In this document: positions 1 to 10,392 of the stretch, in pieces | How positions within the stretch are numbered: the stretch's first letter is position 1 | Layout: every line of letters starts with the position of its first letter | Program-made: the position numbers and the translations under genes | DNA from: Micrococcus sp. | GTDB lineage: Bacteria > Actinomycetota > Actinomycetes > Actinomycetales > Micrococcaceae | Direction of reading: 5' to 3' | NCBI GenBank assembly: GCA_029961105.1 | Contig: JASBVO010000002.1 | Coordinates: forward strand, 186,001-250,000 | DNA: 64,000 bases | The notes under the pieces: model-generated | Told to the model about the DNA's origin: nothing | Database searches by the model: none | Seen by the model: only the letters and a program-made list of their open reading frames with translations

Positions 1-1206
<1,206 letters not shown>

Positions 1207-1305
1207 TTATCATTTCGTTACATTAGGGCTCTCGGCGCGGCCCCGGATATCGCGCCGAGGACGACACACGAGCACTCCCGGGAGAGCCTCCGCTACATTG
1301 CTGGG

Positions 1306-2265
1306 ATGACCGCACCCCGTTCGGACCCCAACCTGGCGACATCCCCCCTGGGCACCGACACCCTCGAGACCCGCTCCGGCGCCGACGGCAGGAGCGGCAG
1401 CCGGGGCGGCCGGCCGGAACTCGTGCTGGGCCGGATGGAACAGTTGATGCGCGTGCGGCTGCTCCGGGACCCGCACGCGGGGCGGCAGTGCGCCCGGACG
1501 GGCACGATGACGACCGGCCCCTGGGTCCTGGACCCGGACGGCCGCCCCTTCAGTGCCGCAGCGGCGGTGATCATGGACAACACGCTGGCCACGTCCCTAC
1601 ACGCCTCGGAACCTCACCTGCAGTGGATCGTCACCACGGAACTCACGCTGAACGTCCTGCGGCCGCTGCCCGCGGACGGCACCGTCCTGGAGTCCCGGAC
1701 CCGAACCCGGGCGGCCGACGGCACCGGCGGGATGGCCTCGGGGACCCTGGTGGGCACGGACGGCACGGAGTACCTCCAGGCGACGGGCTGGTTCCAGGGC
1801 GTCGAGGGGAACGATCCGGCCGCCGTCGCGCACTTCACCGCCATGGCCGGCCTGCCGCTGGGACCGGACACCGAGGTCCCCCTGGGCCGGCTCCTCGGTG
1901 CCCAACCCACGACGCCGGCCCCGCCCGCCGGGCGACCAGAGGTCACCGACGACTTCGGGGCCGGTTGGGGCTTCGACCGCAAGGACGAGCTGCGCAACCC
2001 GCACGGGGCCGTCCACGGCGGGGCGCTGAGCATGATGGCGGCCCTGGCCGCCCAGCAGGCCATGCCCGACCGGTCAGGGTTCGAGCTTCAGTCGCTGCGG
2101 GTGTTGTTCCTGCGCCCCGCCGGCGGCGAGATCGCCTCACGCGTCCGGGTCCGGCATGCCGGGCGATCGTTGCGCATCGTGCAGGTGGAGCTGTTCGGCG
2201 CCGCGAACGGGCCGGGCGCCAAGCCGTTCGTGCAGGCCGAGGCGGTGTTCCGCCCGGCCTGCTGA
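1306..2265 (+). CDS. Double-hotdog acyl-CoA thioesterase-like protein (PaaI family)
   Basis: A protein of 319 residues with two hotdog-fold halves. The C-terminal half carries NPHGAVHGGALSMMAALAAQ, the helix and HGG turn typical of PaaI/4HBT thioesterases. The N-terminal half (from about residue 40) has a degenerate equivalent ending FSAAAAVIMDNTLAT. It probably hydrolyses an acyl-CoA; the substrate is unknown. The ATG at 1306 is preferred over a TTG at 1153 because residues before it are low-complexity and unconserved-looking; no strong Shine-Dalgarno precedes it. It diverges from ectA and converges on carD with a 7-base gap. Confident of the fold, not of the substrate. Confidence 0.75.
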   Translation: MTAPRSDPNLATSPLGTDTLETRSGADGRSGSRGGRPELVLGRMEQLMRVRLLRDPHAGRQCARTGTMTTGPWVLDPDGRPFSAAAAVIMDNTLATSLHASEPHLQWIVTTELTLNVLRPLPADGTVLESRTRTRAADGTGGMASGTLVGTDGTEYLQATGWFQGVEGNDPAAVAHFTAMAGLPLGPDTEVPLGRLLGAQPTTPAPPAGRPEVTDDFGAGWGFDRKDELRNPHGAVHGGALSMMAALAAQQAMPDRSGFELQSLRVLFLRPAGGEIASRVRVRHAGRSLRIVQVELFGAANGPGAKPFVQAEAVFRPAC

Positions 2266-2272
2266 CGCCACG

Positions 2273-2830
2273 TCAGGCGGCCTGCTTGGCCGTCTCCCGC
2301 TGGGCCTTCGCGTCCTTGCCGCGGTCCAGCCCGAGGTCCTTGAGCGGGGTGCCCTCGATGGCCTGGGCCATGACGTCCTCGGCCTCCAGCGGAGTGACGT
2401 CCAGGACGATGGCCACCTCGGCGGCGAGCATCTCCACGGCCTCGCGGTGCAGCATCCGCTCGGCCATGGACAGTTCCTTCTCGGCCTCGCGGCGGTGCAG
2501 GTCGCGGACGACCTCCGCCACGCGGGGCAGGTCACCGGTGGCCAGCTTCTCCTGGAAGGCCTTGATCCGGCGCGACCACTGCTGCTCGACGTGCTCGCTC
2601 GGCTTGGCCAGCAGGGACATCAGCTTGCGCACGGTGGTGTGGCTGCTGACATCACGGACGCCGATCTCCTTGATCCCCGACTCCGGGACGGAGATGCGCA
2701 ACCCCTTGTCCTGGATCTCCAGATCCACGTACGCCACGTCCTTGCCCTTCAATTGCCGCACCTGGCGGTCGAGGACGACCGCGGGTCCGTGGTGGGGGTG
2801 GACGACGAACTGACCGGGAACCAGACGCAT
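2273..2830 (-). CDS. carD: CarD-family RNA polymerase-binding transcription regulator
   Basis: A protein of 185 residues starting MRLVPGQFVVHPHHGPAVV, the RNA polymerase interaction (CarD/TRCF RID) domain. It continues into a helical C-terminal domain with KLMSLLAKPSEHVEQQWSRRIK and repeated acidic and basic helices. CarD stabilises the open promoter complex and affects rRNA and stress transcription in actinobacteria. The ATG at 2830 matches the family start; an upstream in-frame extension to 2941 is AT-rich and looks like promoter/leader. A GAAAGG element lies about 12 bases upstream. The unusually AT-rich stretch 2895-2945 probably contains its promoter. Confidence 0.88.
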   Translation of the reverse strand: MRLVPGQFVVHPHHGPAVVLDRQVRQLKGKDVAYVDLEIQDKGLRISVPESGIKEIGVRDVSSHTTVRKLMSLLAKPSEHVEQQWSRRIKAFQEKLATGDLPRVAEVVRDLHRREAEKELSMAERMLHREAVEMLAAEVAIVLDVTPLEAEDVMAQAIEGTPLKDLGLDRGKDAKAQRETAKQAA

Positions 2831-2975
2831 GGGTGGGGTACACCTTTCTCGAGACAAGACCAAACCGATGCACGGCGGCGGCAAAACGCGCTTCCGGGAA
2901 TTTGGCCAATTCATTTTCTCATTTTTGAGGACATAAATCAATTCGACTCAATGCACCCGGGCGTTTCTCCCACGC

Positions 2976-3533
2976 TCAGGCCGAGGGGTCGTCTACCATC
3001 ACCGCCGGCCGTGACAGCAGCGGACTGTCCTCGGCGAAGTCCCCGGCCTCGTGCCGGAACCGGGCGAGGATGCCGTTCAGCGCCTGCACGTCGTCCGGCG
3101 GCATGCCCAGTTCCGCGAAGACTTCGCGGTTGAGCGCCCGTGCCGCCTGCAGGGCCAGGTCGCGGCCCTGGGGGGTGATCGCCACCAGGTTCGCCCGTCC
3201 GTCGGTGGGGTGGGGCTGGCGCACGACCAGGCCGGCACGTCCCAGCCGCTCCACGGTGTTGGTGACGGACGTCGGGTGCACCTGCAGCCTGCTCGAGGCC
3301 TTGGCCAGGGGCAGGGCGCCGGTCTTGGAGAAGCCCAGCAGCGTCAGCATCTCGAACCGGGCGAAGGTGAGGTCCAGCGGCCGCAGGACGGCGTCGATCC
3401 GCGCCATCAGGATCTGCTGGCTGCGGAACAGGGCGGTCACGGCGGCCATGCCGTCGGCGGCCTCACCCCAGCCGTGCTGGGTCCAGTGGCGATGGGCCTC
3501 CCCCACCGGGTCGGTCCTGAGTGGCTCCCTCAT
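2976..3533 (-). CDS. MarR-family transcriptional regulator
   Basis: A protein of 185 residues with a winged helix. Residues around 45-130 include LRPLDLTFARFEMLTLLGFS, the recognition region LQVHPTSVTNTVERLGRAGLVVRQPHPTDGR (split here as LQVHPTSVTNTVERL and GLVVRQPHPTDGR), and the wing. It is last in the minus-strand array and overlaps the crotonase-like gene by four bases (ATGA), so it is probably co-transcribed and translationally coupled. MarR proteins often sense CoA thioesters or aromatic acids; control of the adjacent CoA-transferase/aldehyde dehydrogenase genes is inference. Confidence 0.85.
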   Translation of the reverse strand: MREPLRTDPVGEAHRHWTQHGWGEAADGMAAVTALFRSQQILMARIDAVLRPLDLTFARFEMLTLLGFSKTGALPLAKASSRLQVHPTSVTNTVERLGRAGLVVRQPHPTDGRANLVAITPQGRDLALQAARALNREVFAELGMPPDDVQALNGILARFRHEAGDFAEDSPLLSRPAVMVDDPSA

Positions 3534-4468
3534 GGTCTGGGCCCCGCCCCGATGCCGTTCACCCCGTCCCGGATCGCCGTGCCGGGGGGGTCCCTGCGCG
3601 GGCGGGCGGACTCGCGGCCGCCGTTCCAGGTGAACTGCGGGGCCTGCTTGGACAGGAAGGCCCGGATCCCCACCTCGGCGTCACCGGCCTCGGCCATGCG
3701 TTCCTGCCAGTGATCGCTCGCCGCCTGCAGGTCCGCGCTGCCGGCGGCCACCACGTCCACGATGTCCTTCATGGCCTGGATCGACAGCTGGGAGCGGGAG
3801 GCCAGCCGGCGGGCGAAGTCGGCCACCTCATCCCAGAAGGCCGCCGCCGGGTGGACGGCCTGGACCAGTCCCAGGGCGCGTGCCCGCTCGGCGTCCACGA
3901 AGTCCCCGCTGAACAGCAGGTACTTGGCCGTGGCGGGGCCGGCGATGCGGACCAGTCGCTCGATGCCGGCCACCGGGTACACGATCCCGATCTTGGCCGG
4001 CGTGATGCCGAAGGTCGCGTCCGAGGAGGCCAGGCGGATGTCACAGGCGGCGGCGATCTGCCACGCCCCACCCAGGCAATAGCCCTCGACGGCGGCGATG
4101 GTCGGCTTGTGCAACTGGGCCAGGGCCGCCTCGCCCCGGGCGACGGCGCCGCCGTCGTGGCGCCCCGATTCCTCGTTCTTCAGGATGCTGTCCAGATCGG
4201 AGATGTCCGCCCCGGCGGAGAAGTCTCCTCCGTCCCCGCGGACCACCACCACCCGGACCTGCGGGTCGTCGGCGAGGTCCCGGCAGACCGGGACGAGCCC
4301 GAGCCACATCTGCTCGGTCATCGTGTTCCGCCGACCGGGATTGGACAGGGTGATCGTGGCGATGGCGCCCGACCTGGAGACCCGAACGGTGCCCCCGGAC
4401 CGGCGCGTACCGCCCGTCGCCCCTTCCGCCCGCGGGGCCTGCCCCGCCGCCGGTGCCGCACCGCTCAT
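3530..4468 (-). CDS. Crotonase-superfamily protein (enoyl-CoA hydratase/isomerase-like)
   Basis: A protein of 312 residues. The crotonase core has an oxyanion-hole segment FSAGADISDL (about 83-92) and VEGYCLGGAWQIAAACDIRLA (split: VEGYCLGGAWQ, IAAACDIRLA). Both glutamates that catalyse hydration in classical enoyl-CoA hydratases are replaced: the GGCE position reads GGAWQ (133-137) and the QPE position reads TPAK (156-159). It is therefore unlikely to be a simple hydratase. Decarboxylase or isomerase-type members of the superfamily are alternatives. The first 30 residues and last 25 are low-complexity. It overlaps both neighbours by ATGA (CoA-transferase upstream, MarR downstream), so it acts in the same unit. 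Confidence 0.8.
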   Translation of the reverse strand: MSGAAPAAGQAPRAEGATGGTRRSGGTVRVSRSGAIATITLSNPGRRNTMTEQMWLGLVPVCRDLADDPQVRVVVVRGDGGDFSAGADISDLDSILKNEESGRHDGGAVARGEAALAQLHKPTIAAVEGYCLGGAWQIAAACDIRLASSDATFGITPAKIGIVYPVAGIERLVRIAGPATAKYLLFSGDFVDAERARALGLVQAVHPAAAFWDEVADFARRLASRSQLSIQAMKDIVDVVAAGSADLQAASDHWQERMAEAGDAEVGIRAFLSKQAPQFTWNGGRESARPRRDPPGTAIRDGVNGIGAGPRP

Positions 4469-5802
4469 GGGTGCTCCGTCCCGGCCGGCGCCCCGGCCTG
4501 CGCCACGGCCTCCTGCTGGGCCGGGTCCTGCTGGGCGGCGTCCGGCTGCGTGGTCTCCCGCACGATCCCCGCCGCGACCAGTCCGGCGATCTGGTCCTCG
4601 TCCAGGCCAAGCCGCTCCAGGACGGCGCGGGTGTCCTCGCCGAGGGCCGGCGGGGCCTTGCGCACGCCGGCGGGGACCCCGTCCACGCTCAGGGGGCCGC
4701 GCAACAGCGGCAAGGGCGACCCGTCGATCCGCTGCACGTGCTGCACCATCTGCAGGGCCTGCACCTGCGGGTCCTCGAAGGCCTGCGCATAGGTGTAGAT
4801 CGGCCCGGTCGGGATGCCGGCGGCACGGAACTCCTCGATCCACTCCAGCCCGGGCCGGTGCTGCAGCCTCTCCTCGATCAGCCGGGCCAACTCCTCACGG
4901 TTCTCGGAGCGGTCTCGGCCGATGGCGAACCGCGGGTCGTGCTCGAGCTCGGGGGCATCGAGGATCCGGCAGAAGGTCTTCCAGTGGGCCTGGTTGCCGA
5001 CGGCGATGATCGCGGGGATGTCCGCGGTGCGGAACACCCCGTAGGGGGCCAGCACCGGGTGGTTGTTGCCCTGCGGCACCGGGACGGCGCCGGTGGACAG
5101 GTAGTTCTGCCCCTGGAACGCCGAGACGGCCAGCCCGGCCTCGAGCAGCGAGGTGCCCACCTGGTGGCCACGTCCTCCATGGGCGGCGCGGCCGGCGAGC
5201 GAGGCACAGACCCCGACGGCGGCGAACACTCCCGCGTACAGGTCCATCACCGGCACGCCCACCCGGGTCGGGGTGTCGGCATCGGGGCCGGTGACGGACA
5301 TCAGCCCGGACATGCCCTGGGCGACCTGGTCCAGCCCGGCGGCCTGCGCCAGCGGTCCGGTGGCGCCGAAACCGGAGACCGAGGCGATCACCAGCCCCGG
5401 GTTCGCCTCCCGAAGCCGCTCGGGGTCCAGGCCCATGGTGGCCAGGACCCCGGGGCGGAAGTTCTCCACCAGCACGTCGGCCGAGACGGCGAGGTCCCAG
5501 AGCAACGTCCGGCCCTCCTCGACGTAGAAGTCGACGGCGATCGACTCCTTGTTCCGGTTCGTCGAGTCGAAGTACAGCGAGTGGTCTCCCTCGAAGGGCG
5601 GCCAGGTCCGGGTGGAGTCCCCGCCCTTGACCGACTCCACCTTGATGATCCTGGCCCCGAGGTCACCGAGCAGGGCCGTGCAGTACGGCCCGGCCAGGGC
5701 CCGGGAGAGGTCCATGACGGTGATCCCGTCCAGCGGCAGCCGGCCGGGCTGTCCGGCGGCCCCCGCGCCGGGGTCCACGATGTCGGAGTGATCGGCGCTC
5801 AT
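4465..5802 (-). CDS. Class III CoA-transferase (CaiB/BaiF family)
   Basis: A protein of 445 residues. The N-terminal Rossmann part has LDGITVMDLSRALAGPYCTALLGDLGARIIKVE (read here as VMDLSRALAGPYC and LGARIIKVE), with the family's nucleotide/CoA-binding start. The PVMDLYAGVFAAVG segment contains the aspartate that forms the aspartyl-CoA thioester in this family. The protein moves CoA between an organic acid and an acyl-CoA. The last 35 residues (Q/A-rich) are extra. The stop overlaps the crotonase start by four bases. The aldehyde dehydrogenase ends two bases upstream. Together they suggest oxidation of an aldehyde, activation of the acid to a CoA ester, then a crotonase step; the substrate is not evident. 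Confidence 0.87.
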   Translation of the reverse strand: MSADHSDIVDPGAGAAGQPGRLPLDGITVMDLSRALAGPYCTALLGDLGARIIKVESVKGGDSTRTWPPFEGDHSLYFDSTNRNKESIAVDFYVEEGRTLLWDLAVSADVLVENFRPGVLATMGLDPERLREANPGLVIASVSGFGATGPLAQAAGLDQVAQGMSGLMSVTGPDADTPTRVGVPVMDLYAGVFAAVGVCASLAGRAAHGGRGHQVGTSLLEAGLAVSAFQGQNYLSTGAVPVPQGNNHPVLAPYGVFRTADIPAIIAVGNQAHWKTFCRILDAPELEHDPRFAIGRDRSENREELARLIEERLQHRPGLEWIEEFRAAGIPTGPIYTYAQAFEDPQVQALQMVQHVQRIDGSPLPLLRGPLSVDGVPAGVRKAPPALGEDTRAVLERLGLDEDQIAGLVAAGIVRETTQPDAAQQDPAQQEAVAQAGAPAGTEHP

Positions 5803-5804
5803 GG

Positions 5805-7307
5805 TCAGCCCCGCAGCCTGACGTTGATCTGCTTGATCTGGGTGAAGCCCTCCAGCATGCCCTCCAGCGAGGCCTCACGGCCCATCCCGGACTGCTTGTA
5901 GCCGCCATAGGACTGGCCCACGACCTGCCCGCCGCCCTGGTTGACCTGGACCCATCCGGACTCGATCCGGTGCGCGGTGTTCAGGGCATCGTCCAGGTCG
6001 TGGGTCCAGACGTAGGCGGCCAGGCCGTAGTGGGAGTCGTTGGCCATCTTCACCACCTCGTCCATGTCCTTCCACTTGATGGCCACCAGCACTGGCCCGA
6101 AGATCTCCTCCTGGGCCAGCCGGAAGTCATTGCGGGCACCCCCGAAGATGGTCGGCAGGTGGTAGTAGCCCTCGGTCAGCGGGCCCTCGGTGGGCGCGTC
6201 GCCACCCAGCACCGTCGTCAGGTCCGGGTTGTTCCGGCCGTCCTCCAGGTAGCCGGAGATCTGGTCGAACTGGCTCTGGTTGATCACCGCGCCCATGTCC
6301 GTGGCCTCCTCCAGCGGATCACCGACCACCAGGGCCCCCAGCCGTGCGGAGAGCTTCTCGAGCATCTCGTCATAGATGTCCTCATGCAGGAACAGCCGCG
6401 AGCCGGCCGTGCAGGACTGTCCCTGGCGGGTGAAGCGGGAGGACAGCAGCAGCCCGTCGAGGATGCCCTCGTCCTCGACCGCGTCCGGGAACACGATGGA
6501 GGGGTTCTTCCCGCCCAGCTCCAGGGACAGGTGCGCCAGGCGCTCGGAGGCCTGCGCGGCCACGCCGCGGCCCACCTCGGTGGACCCGGTGAAGGAGACC
6601 TTGTCCACCCCGGGGTGGGTGGACAGGGCATTGCCAATCACCGAGCCGCGCCCGGTCAGGGAATTCACGACGCCGGCCGGCACGTGCCGCTGGCAGACCT
6701 GGGCCAGGTACTGGATCGTCAGCGGCGCATCGTCGGCGGCCTTGAGGATCACGGTGTTGCCCGCGGCCAGGGCCGCGGGAACCTTGAACGCGGCGATCAT
6801 CAGCGGGGAGTTCCACGGCAGGATGCAGGCGACCACGCCGAGGGGCTCACGCCGCGTGTACTGCAGCTGCTGGTCCCCGGCGGGAAGGGTCACGCCCTTG
6901 GACTCACCCGCCACCCCGGCGAAGTAGCGGAACAGGGACACCAGCGTGGTGACCTCCGGGCGGGCCTGGGTGCGCAGGGCGTTGCCGGTGTCCAGGGCGG
7001 TCAGCCTCGCGAACTTCTCGGCCTCGGCCTCGATGTCGTCGGCGATGGCCAGCAGGGCCTTGGCCCGGGCGGTGAAGTGCAGGCTCCGCCATTCCGGGAA
7101 GGCGCGGCGGGCGGCCGCCACGGCCCGGTCCACGTCCTCGGGGCCGGCGGCCGGGACGCGGGCGATGACCTCGCCGCGCCGGGAGGGATTGCGCACGTCG
7201 CGCCATTCGCCGGTGGCCGCCTCGACGGCACGGCCGTCGATCCACAGCAGCTGCTCGATGCCGGCCAGGATGTCACTGGCCCTCGAATCCAGGGTGATCT
7301 CGGTCAT
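5805..7307 (-). CDS. NAD(P)-dependent aldehyde dehydrogenase
   Basis: A protein of 500 residues of the classical aldehyde dehydrogenase superfamily. It shows the substrate channel PWNSPLM (164-170), the cofactor segment FTGSTEVGRGVAAQ (239-252), the general base in LELGGKNP (E263) and the catalytic cysteine in GQSCTAGSR (C299). The GQSC context is that of hydrolytic enzymes such as betaine or vanillin dehydrogenases. It is not the RCMALS-type context of CoA-acylating methylmalonate semialdehyde dehydrogenase, so I do not call it mmsA despite the valine genes upstream. It sits two bases from the CoA-transferase gene. The 120-bp G/C-rich gap upstream (7308-7427) is the largest in the array and may hold a separate promoter. 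Confidence 0.85.
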   Translation of the reverse strand: MTEITLDSRASDILAGIEQLLWIDGRAVEAATGEWRDVRNPSRRGEVIARVPAAGPEDVDRAVAAARRAFPEWRSLHFTARAKALLAIADDIEAEAEKFARLTALDTGNALRTQARPEVTTLVSLFRYFAGVAGESKGVTLPAGDQQLQYTRREPLGVVACILPWNSPLMIAAFKVPAALAAGNTVILKAADDAPLTIQYLAQVCQRHVPAGVVNSLTGRGSVIGNALSTHPGVDKVSFTGSTEVGRGVAAQASERLAHLSLELGGKNPSIVFPDAVEDEGILDGLLLSSRFTRQGQSCTAGSRLFLHEDIYDEMLEKLSARLGALVVGDPLEEATDMGAVINQSQFDQISGYLEDGRNNPDLTTVLGGDAPTEGPLTEGYYHLPTIFGGARNDFRLAQEEIFGPVLVAIKWKDMDEVVKMANDSHYGLAAYVWTHDLDDALNTAHRIESGWVQVNQGGGQVVGQSYGGYKQSGMGREASLEGMLEGFTQIKQINVRLRG

Positions 7308-7427
7308 GGGTCCTTCTCTCGGGTCGTCTCGGGTTTTCCGGGGCCGGGGCCGTCCGCAGCGGTTCCGGGGGTGGCCGCAGGGGGCCGGGGTGAGCCGCGA
7401 CTGATGCCGAGCCGCGGCCGATGCGGG

Positions 7428-8252
7428 TCAGCGGTGGGTGAACGTGGCGGGGCGCTTCTCCACGAAGGCCGTCATGCCCTCGGACTGGTCCTCGGTGGCG
7501 AAGCAGGCGTAGTTCAGGCGCCGCTCCAGCAGCACGCCCTCGGCCAGGCTGGACTCGAAGGCGGCGTTGACGGCCTCCTTGGCGAGCATGGCGATCGGCT
7601 TGGACATCCCGGCGATGGTGGCCGCCAGTTCCGCGGCCTCGCGCGGCAGGTCCGCGAGGGGAACGACGCGGGCCACGAGTCCGGTGCGCTCGGCCTCCGC
7701 GGCGTCCATGGTCCGGCCGGTGAGCACCATCTCCATGGCCTTGGACTTGCCGATGGCACGGGTCAGGCGCTGGGAACCGCCCATGCCCGGGATGATGCCG
7801 AGCTTGATCTCCGGCTGGCCGAACTTCGCGTTGTCCGCCGCGATGATGATGTCCGCCATCATCGCCAGCTCGCAGCCGCCGCCGAGGGCATGGCCCGCCA
7901 CCGCTGAGATGATGGGCGTCCGCAGGGCGGTGAGCCGTTCCCAGCTGCCGAAGATGTCCGTGGTGTAGGCCTCGGCGAAGCTGAGCGAGGCCATCTCCTT
8001 GATGTCGGCGCCGGCCGCGAACGCCTTCTCCGAGCCGGTGATGACGATCGCCCCGATGTCCGGGTCCCGGTCATAGCGGACGGCAGCGTCGATCACCTCC
8101 TGGGTCAGCTGGTTGCTGATCGCGTTGAGGGCCTTCGGCCGGTTCAGGGTGATGGTGGCGACCCGACCGTCCACGCTGGTCAGGATGGTCTCGTAGTCGG
8201 TGGTCATGGCTGCCCTCTCAGTCACTGCTGGTACCTGCATCTGCTCTGTCAT
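7428..8252 (-). CDS. Enoyl-CoA hydratase (valine/fatty acyl catabolism)
   Basis: A protein of 274 residues of the crotonase family. It carries both catalytic glutamates: [17 protein letters not shown] (first Glu) and [16 protein letters not shown] (second Glu), plus the oxyanion-hole segment [12 protein letters not shown]. It hydrates 2-enoyl-CoAs; in this context methacrylyl-CoA to 3-hydroxyisobutyryl-CoA is the natural assignment. The start at 8252 has AGGAGG six bases upstream. A second in-frame ATG at 8207 also has a Shine-Dalgarno (AGAGGG). Gap to mmsB is 33 bases. Confidence 0.88.
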   Translation of the reverse strand: MTEQMQVPAVTERAAMTTDYETILTSVDGRVATITLNRPKALNAISNQLTQEVIDAAVRYDRDPDIGAIVITGSEKAFAAGADIKEMASLSFAEAYTTDIFGSWERLTALRTPIISAVAGHALGGGCELAMMADIIIAADNAKFGQPEIKLGIIPGMGGSQRLTRAIGKSKAMEMVLTGRTMDAAEAERTGLVARVVPLADLPREAAELAATIAGMSKPIAMLAKEAVNAAFESSLAEGVLLERRLNYACFATEDQSEGMTAFVEKRPATFTHR

Positions 8253-8285
8253 GGCGGTCCTCCTGGAACGCGGGGTCCGGTGCGC

Positions 8286-9260
8286 TCAGGCCCCGGCCGG
8301 AGCCGTGGCCGCGCCGGAGTGGTCGCGGATCTGCTGGATGATGGCGGAGAAGTCCTTGGTGGCGCCCTCGCCCTGGCCGAAGGCCGCGTAGATCTCCTCG
8401 GCGAGCAGGCCCATGCGGCTCTCGGTGCCGGTGGACTCGATGGCGTGCCGGGCCAGGCCCAGGTCCTTGGCCATGAGCGCCCCGGTGAATCCCGGCTGGA
8501 AGTCCCGGTTCGCCGGTGAGGTCGGCACGGGACCCGGCACCGGGCAGTTGGTGGTCAGCGCCCAGCACTGGCCCGTGGCGTTGGAGGCCACGTCGAAGAG
8601 GGCCTCATGGCTCAGGCCGAGCTTCTCCCCCAGCACGAAGGCCTCGGACACGGCGATCATGGACACGCCCAGGATCATGTTGTTGCACACCTTCGCGGCC
8701 TGCCCGGCGCCGGCGCCGCCGCAGTGCACCACGCGCCGCCCGACCACTTCCAGGACCGGCAGGGCCTCGGCATAGTCCTCGGCGGAGCCACCGACCATCA
8801 TGGCCAGCGTCCCGGCCTCGGCGCCCACGGTGCCGCCCGAGACGGGGACGTCCAGGGACCGGTGCCCGGCCGCCGTCGTGATCTCATGCATGGTGCGCGC
8901 GTCCTCCACCGCGATGGTGGAGCAGTCGATGAACAGCGTGTTCGGCCGCGCCGCGGCCAGCAGGCCCTCGGCCGGTTCTCCGCCGTTGGATCCGTCGCTG
9001 CCGCGGAAGGCGCCTAGGACGTGGCGCCCGGCGGGCAGCATGGTGATCACCAGGTCGGCCTCGCGCACGGCATCGGGGCCGGAGGCCGCGACACGGATCC
9101 CGGCCGCCCTGGCCGTGTCCAGGGCCTCCGGCACCAGGTCGAAGCCGGTGACCACATAACCGGCCTTGACCAGGTTCGCGGCCATCGGGCCGCCCATGTG
9201 GCCCAGGCCGATGAAGGCGATGTGCGGCAACGCGTCAGGGGTATCGGGGATCTCGGTCAT
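8286..9260 (-). CDS. mmsB: 3-hydroxyisobutyrate dehydrogenase
   Basis: A protein of 324 residues of the beta-hydroxyacid dehydrogenase family. The Rossmann motif IAFIGLGHMGGPMAANL is near the start, substrate motif DVPVSGGTVGAEAG lies in the middle, and the catalytic lysine is in GAGQAAKVCNNMILG. It oxidises 3-hydroxyisobutyrate to methylmalonate semialdehyde in valine catabolism. The ATG at 9260 is preferred over a longer frame start at 9371 because the Rossmann strand begins about a dozen residues after it and it overlaps the hydrolase stop by ATGA. The neighbours supply its substrate. Confidence 0.92.
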   Translation of the reverse strand: MTEIPDTPDALPHIAFIGLGHMGGPMAANLVKAGYVVTGFDLVPEALDTARAAGIRVAASGPDAVREADLVITMLPAGRHVLGAFRGSDGSNGGEPAEGLLAAARPNTLFIDCSTIAVEDARTMHEITTAAGHRSLDVPVSGGTVGAEAGTLAMMVGGSAEDYAEALPVLEVVGRRVVHCGGAGAGQAAKVCNNMILGVSMIAVSEAFVLGEKLGLSHEALFDVASNATGQCWALTTNCPVPGPVPTSPANRDFQPGFTGALMAKDLGLARHAIESTGTESRMGLLAEEIYAAFGQGEGATKDFSAIIQQIRDHSGAATAPAGA

Positions 9261-10348
9261 GACAGGGCCTCCTTGACGGCCTGGGTGCGGGTCGGTTGGT
9301 CGGTGTCGGACGGCGCGAAGACCGCGGCCACGTCCTCGTCGCGGACCTCGTCGAGGCTCGCGGGATTCCACCGGGGGTTGCGGTCCTTGTCCACGAGCTG
9401 GGCGCGGATGCCCTCGCTCATGTCGTCGCTGCGGATCAGGTGGTAGGCCACCCGTCGGTCCTGGTCAAGCACCTCGTGCACCGAGGCCATCCGGGCGGCC
9501 CGGCGGACCAGTTCCAGGGTGACCTTGACCGACGTCGGCGACTTCGCCCGGATCTGCGCGGCCGCCTCCGCGGCGGCCGGGTCGCCGGCGGCCTCGAGGG
9601 CGGAGACGATCTCCTCGGCCGTGGCGGCGGCGTAGGCCGACTCGATCCACCGGCGGTGCTCGAGCAGGGGCGCGGGAGGGGCGGCCGTCGCGACGGCGGC
9701 GATCGCCTCGTCGGCCTCCCGGGTCTCTAGCGCGCGGGACAGGTCCGCCAGCGCGTCCGAGGGGACGAAGTGGTCGGCGAAGCCCAGGGCGAGGGCGTCC
9801 GCGCCGGTGACGTGCTGGGAGGTCAGGGCCATGTGGGTGCCGAAACCGGACGGTGCGCGGGAGAGCAGCCAGGACCCGCCGACGTCGGGAAAGAAGCCGA
9901 TGCCGGTCTCCGGCATTCCCAGCCGGGTCCGCTCCGTGACCACCCGGTGGGAGCCGTGGGCGGAGATCCCGACGCCGCCGCCCAGGACGATCCCGTCCAT
10001 GAAGGCCACGAAGGGCTTGGGGTAGTCGGCGATCTCCCCGTTCATCGTGTACTCGATGTCGAAGAACTCGTCCGCACCTTCCGGGTGGCCCTCCGTCACC
10101 GTGCGGTGCAGGTTGACGATGTCGCCGCCGGCGCACAGTCCCCGCTCACCGGCGCCGGAGACCAGGACGGTGCGCACGCCGTCGTCCTCGCGCCATGCGG
10201 CCAGGGCCTCCCGGACGGTGTCCACCATGGCGGGGGTGATGGCGTTCAGCGCACGCGGACGGTTCAGGATCAGGTGGCCCAGGTGCCCGGCGCGGCGGAC
10301 GATCACCTCGGGTTCTGCGGGCTGCGCCGGTGGGGTTTCCGTAGTCAT
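9257..10348 (-). CDS. 3-hydroxyisobutyryl-CoA hydrolase
   Basis: A protein of 363 residues, crotonase fold with the longer C-terminal helical domain of HIBCH. Key segments are LCAGGDIVNLH (oxyanion hole), DGIVLGGGVGISAHGSHRV and MPETGIGFFPDVGGSWLLSR, which carries the catalytic Glu. The C-terminus has RNPRWNPASLDEV, the HIBCH signature NPRW-P-xLxxV. It releases free 3-hydroxyisobutyrate from its CoA ester, between the hydratase and MmsB. It is translationally coupled to mmsB by a four-base overlap; the acyl-CoA dehydrogenase ends 44 bases upstream. Confidence 0.93.
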   Translation of the reverse strand: MTTETPPAQPAEPEVIVRRAGHLGHLILNRPRALNAITPAMVDTVREALAAWREDDGVRTVLVSGAGERGLCAGGDIVNLHRTVTEGHPEGADEFFDIEYTMNGEIADYPKPFVAFMDGIVLGGGVGISAHGSHRVVTERTRLGMPETGIGFFPDVGGSWLLSRAPSGFGTHMALTSQHVTGADALALGFADHFVPSDALADLSRALETREADEAIAAVATAAPPAPLLEHRRWIESAYAAATAEEIVSALEAAGDPAAAEAAAQIRAKSPTSVKVTLELVRRAARMASVHEVLDQDRRVAYHLIRSDDMSEGIRAQLVDKDRNPRWNPASLDEVRDEDVAAVFAPSDTDQPTRTQAVKEALS

Positions 10349-10392
10349 GGTTTCCTTTCAGCGGCCGGCTCCGTGCCGGTCCGACCGTCGGC

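Noticed and set aside
5805-7307. Aldehyde dehydrogenase as MmsA of the valine pathway
   Set aside because: Active-site context is GQSCTAGSR, not the RCMALS type of CoA-acylating methylmalonate semialdehyde dehydrogenase, and it is coupled to the CoA-transferase instead.
5970-7907. 645-residue plus-strand open frame opposite the aldehyde dehydrogenase and hydratase genes
   Set aside because: Antisense shadow of high-GC coding DNA: low-complexity G/V/H/R-rich translation, no domain, no ribosome site, while the minus strand encodes clear enzymes.
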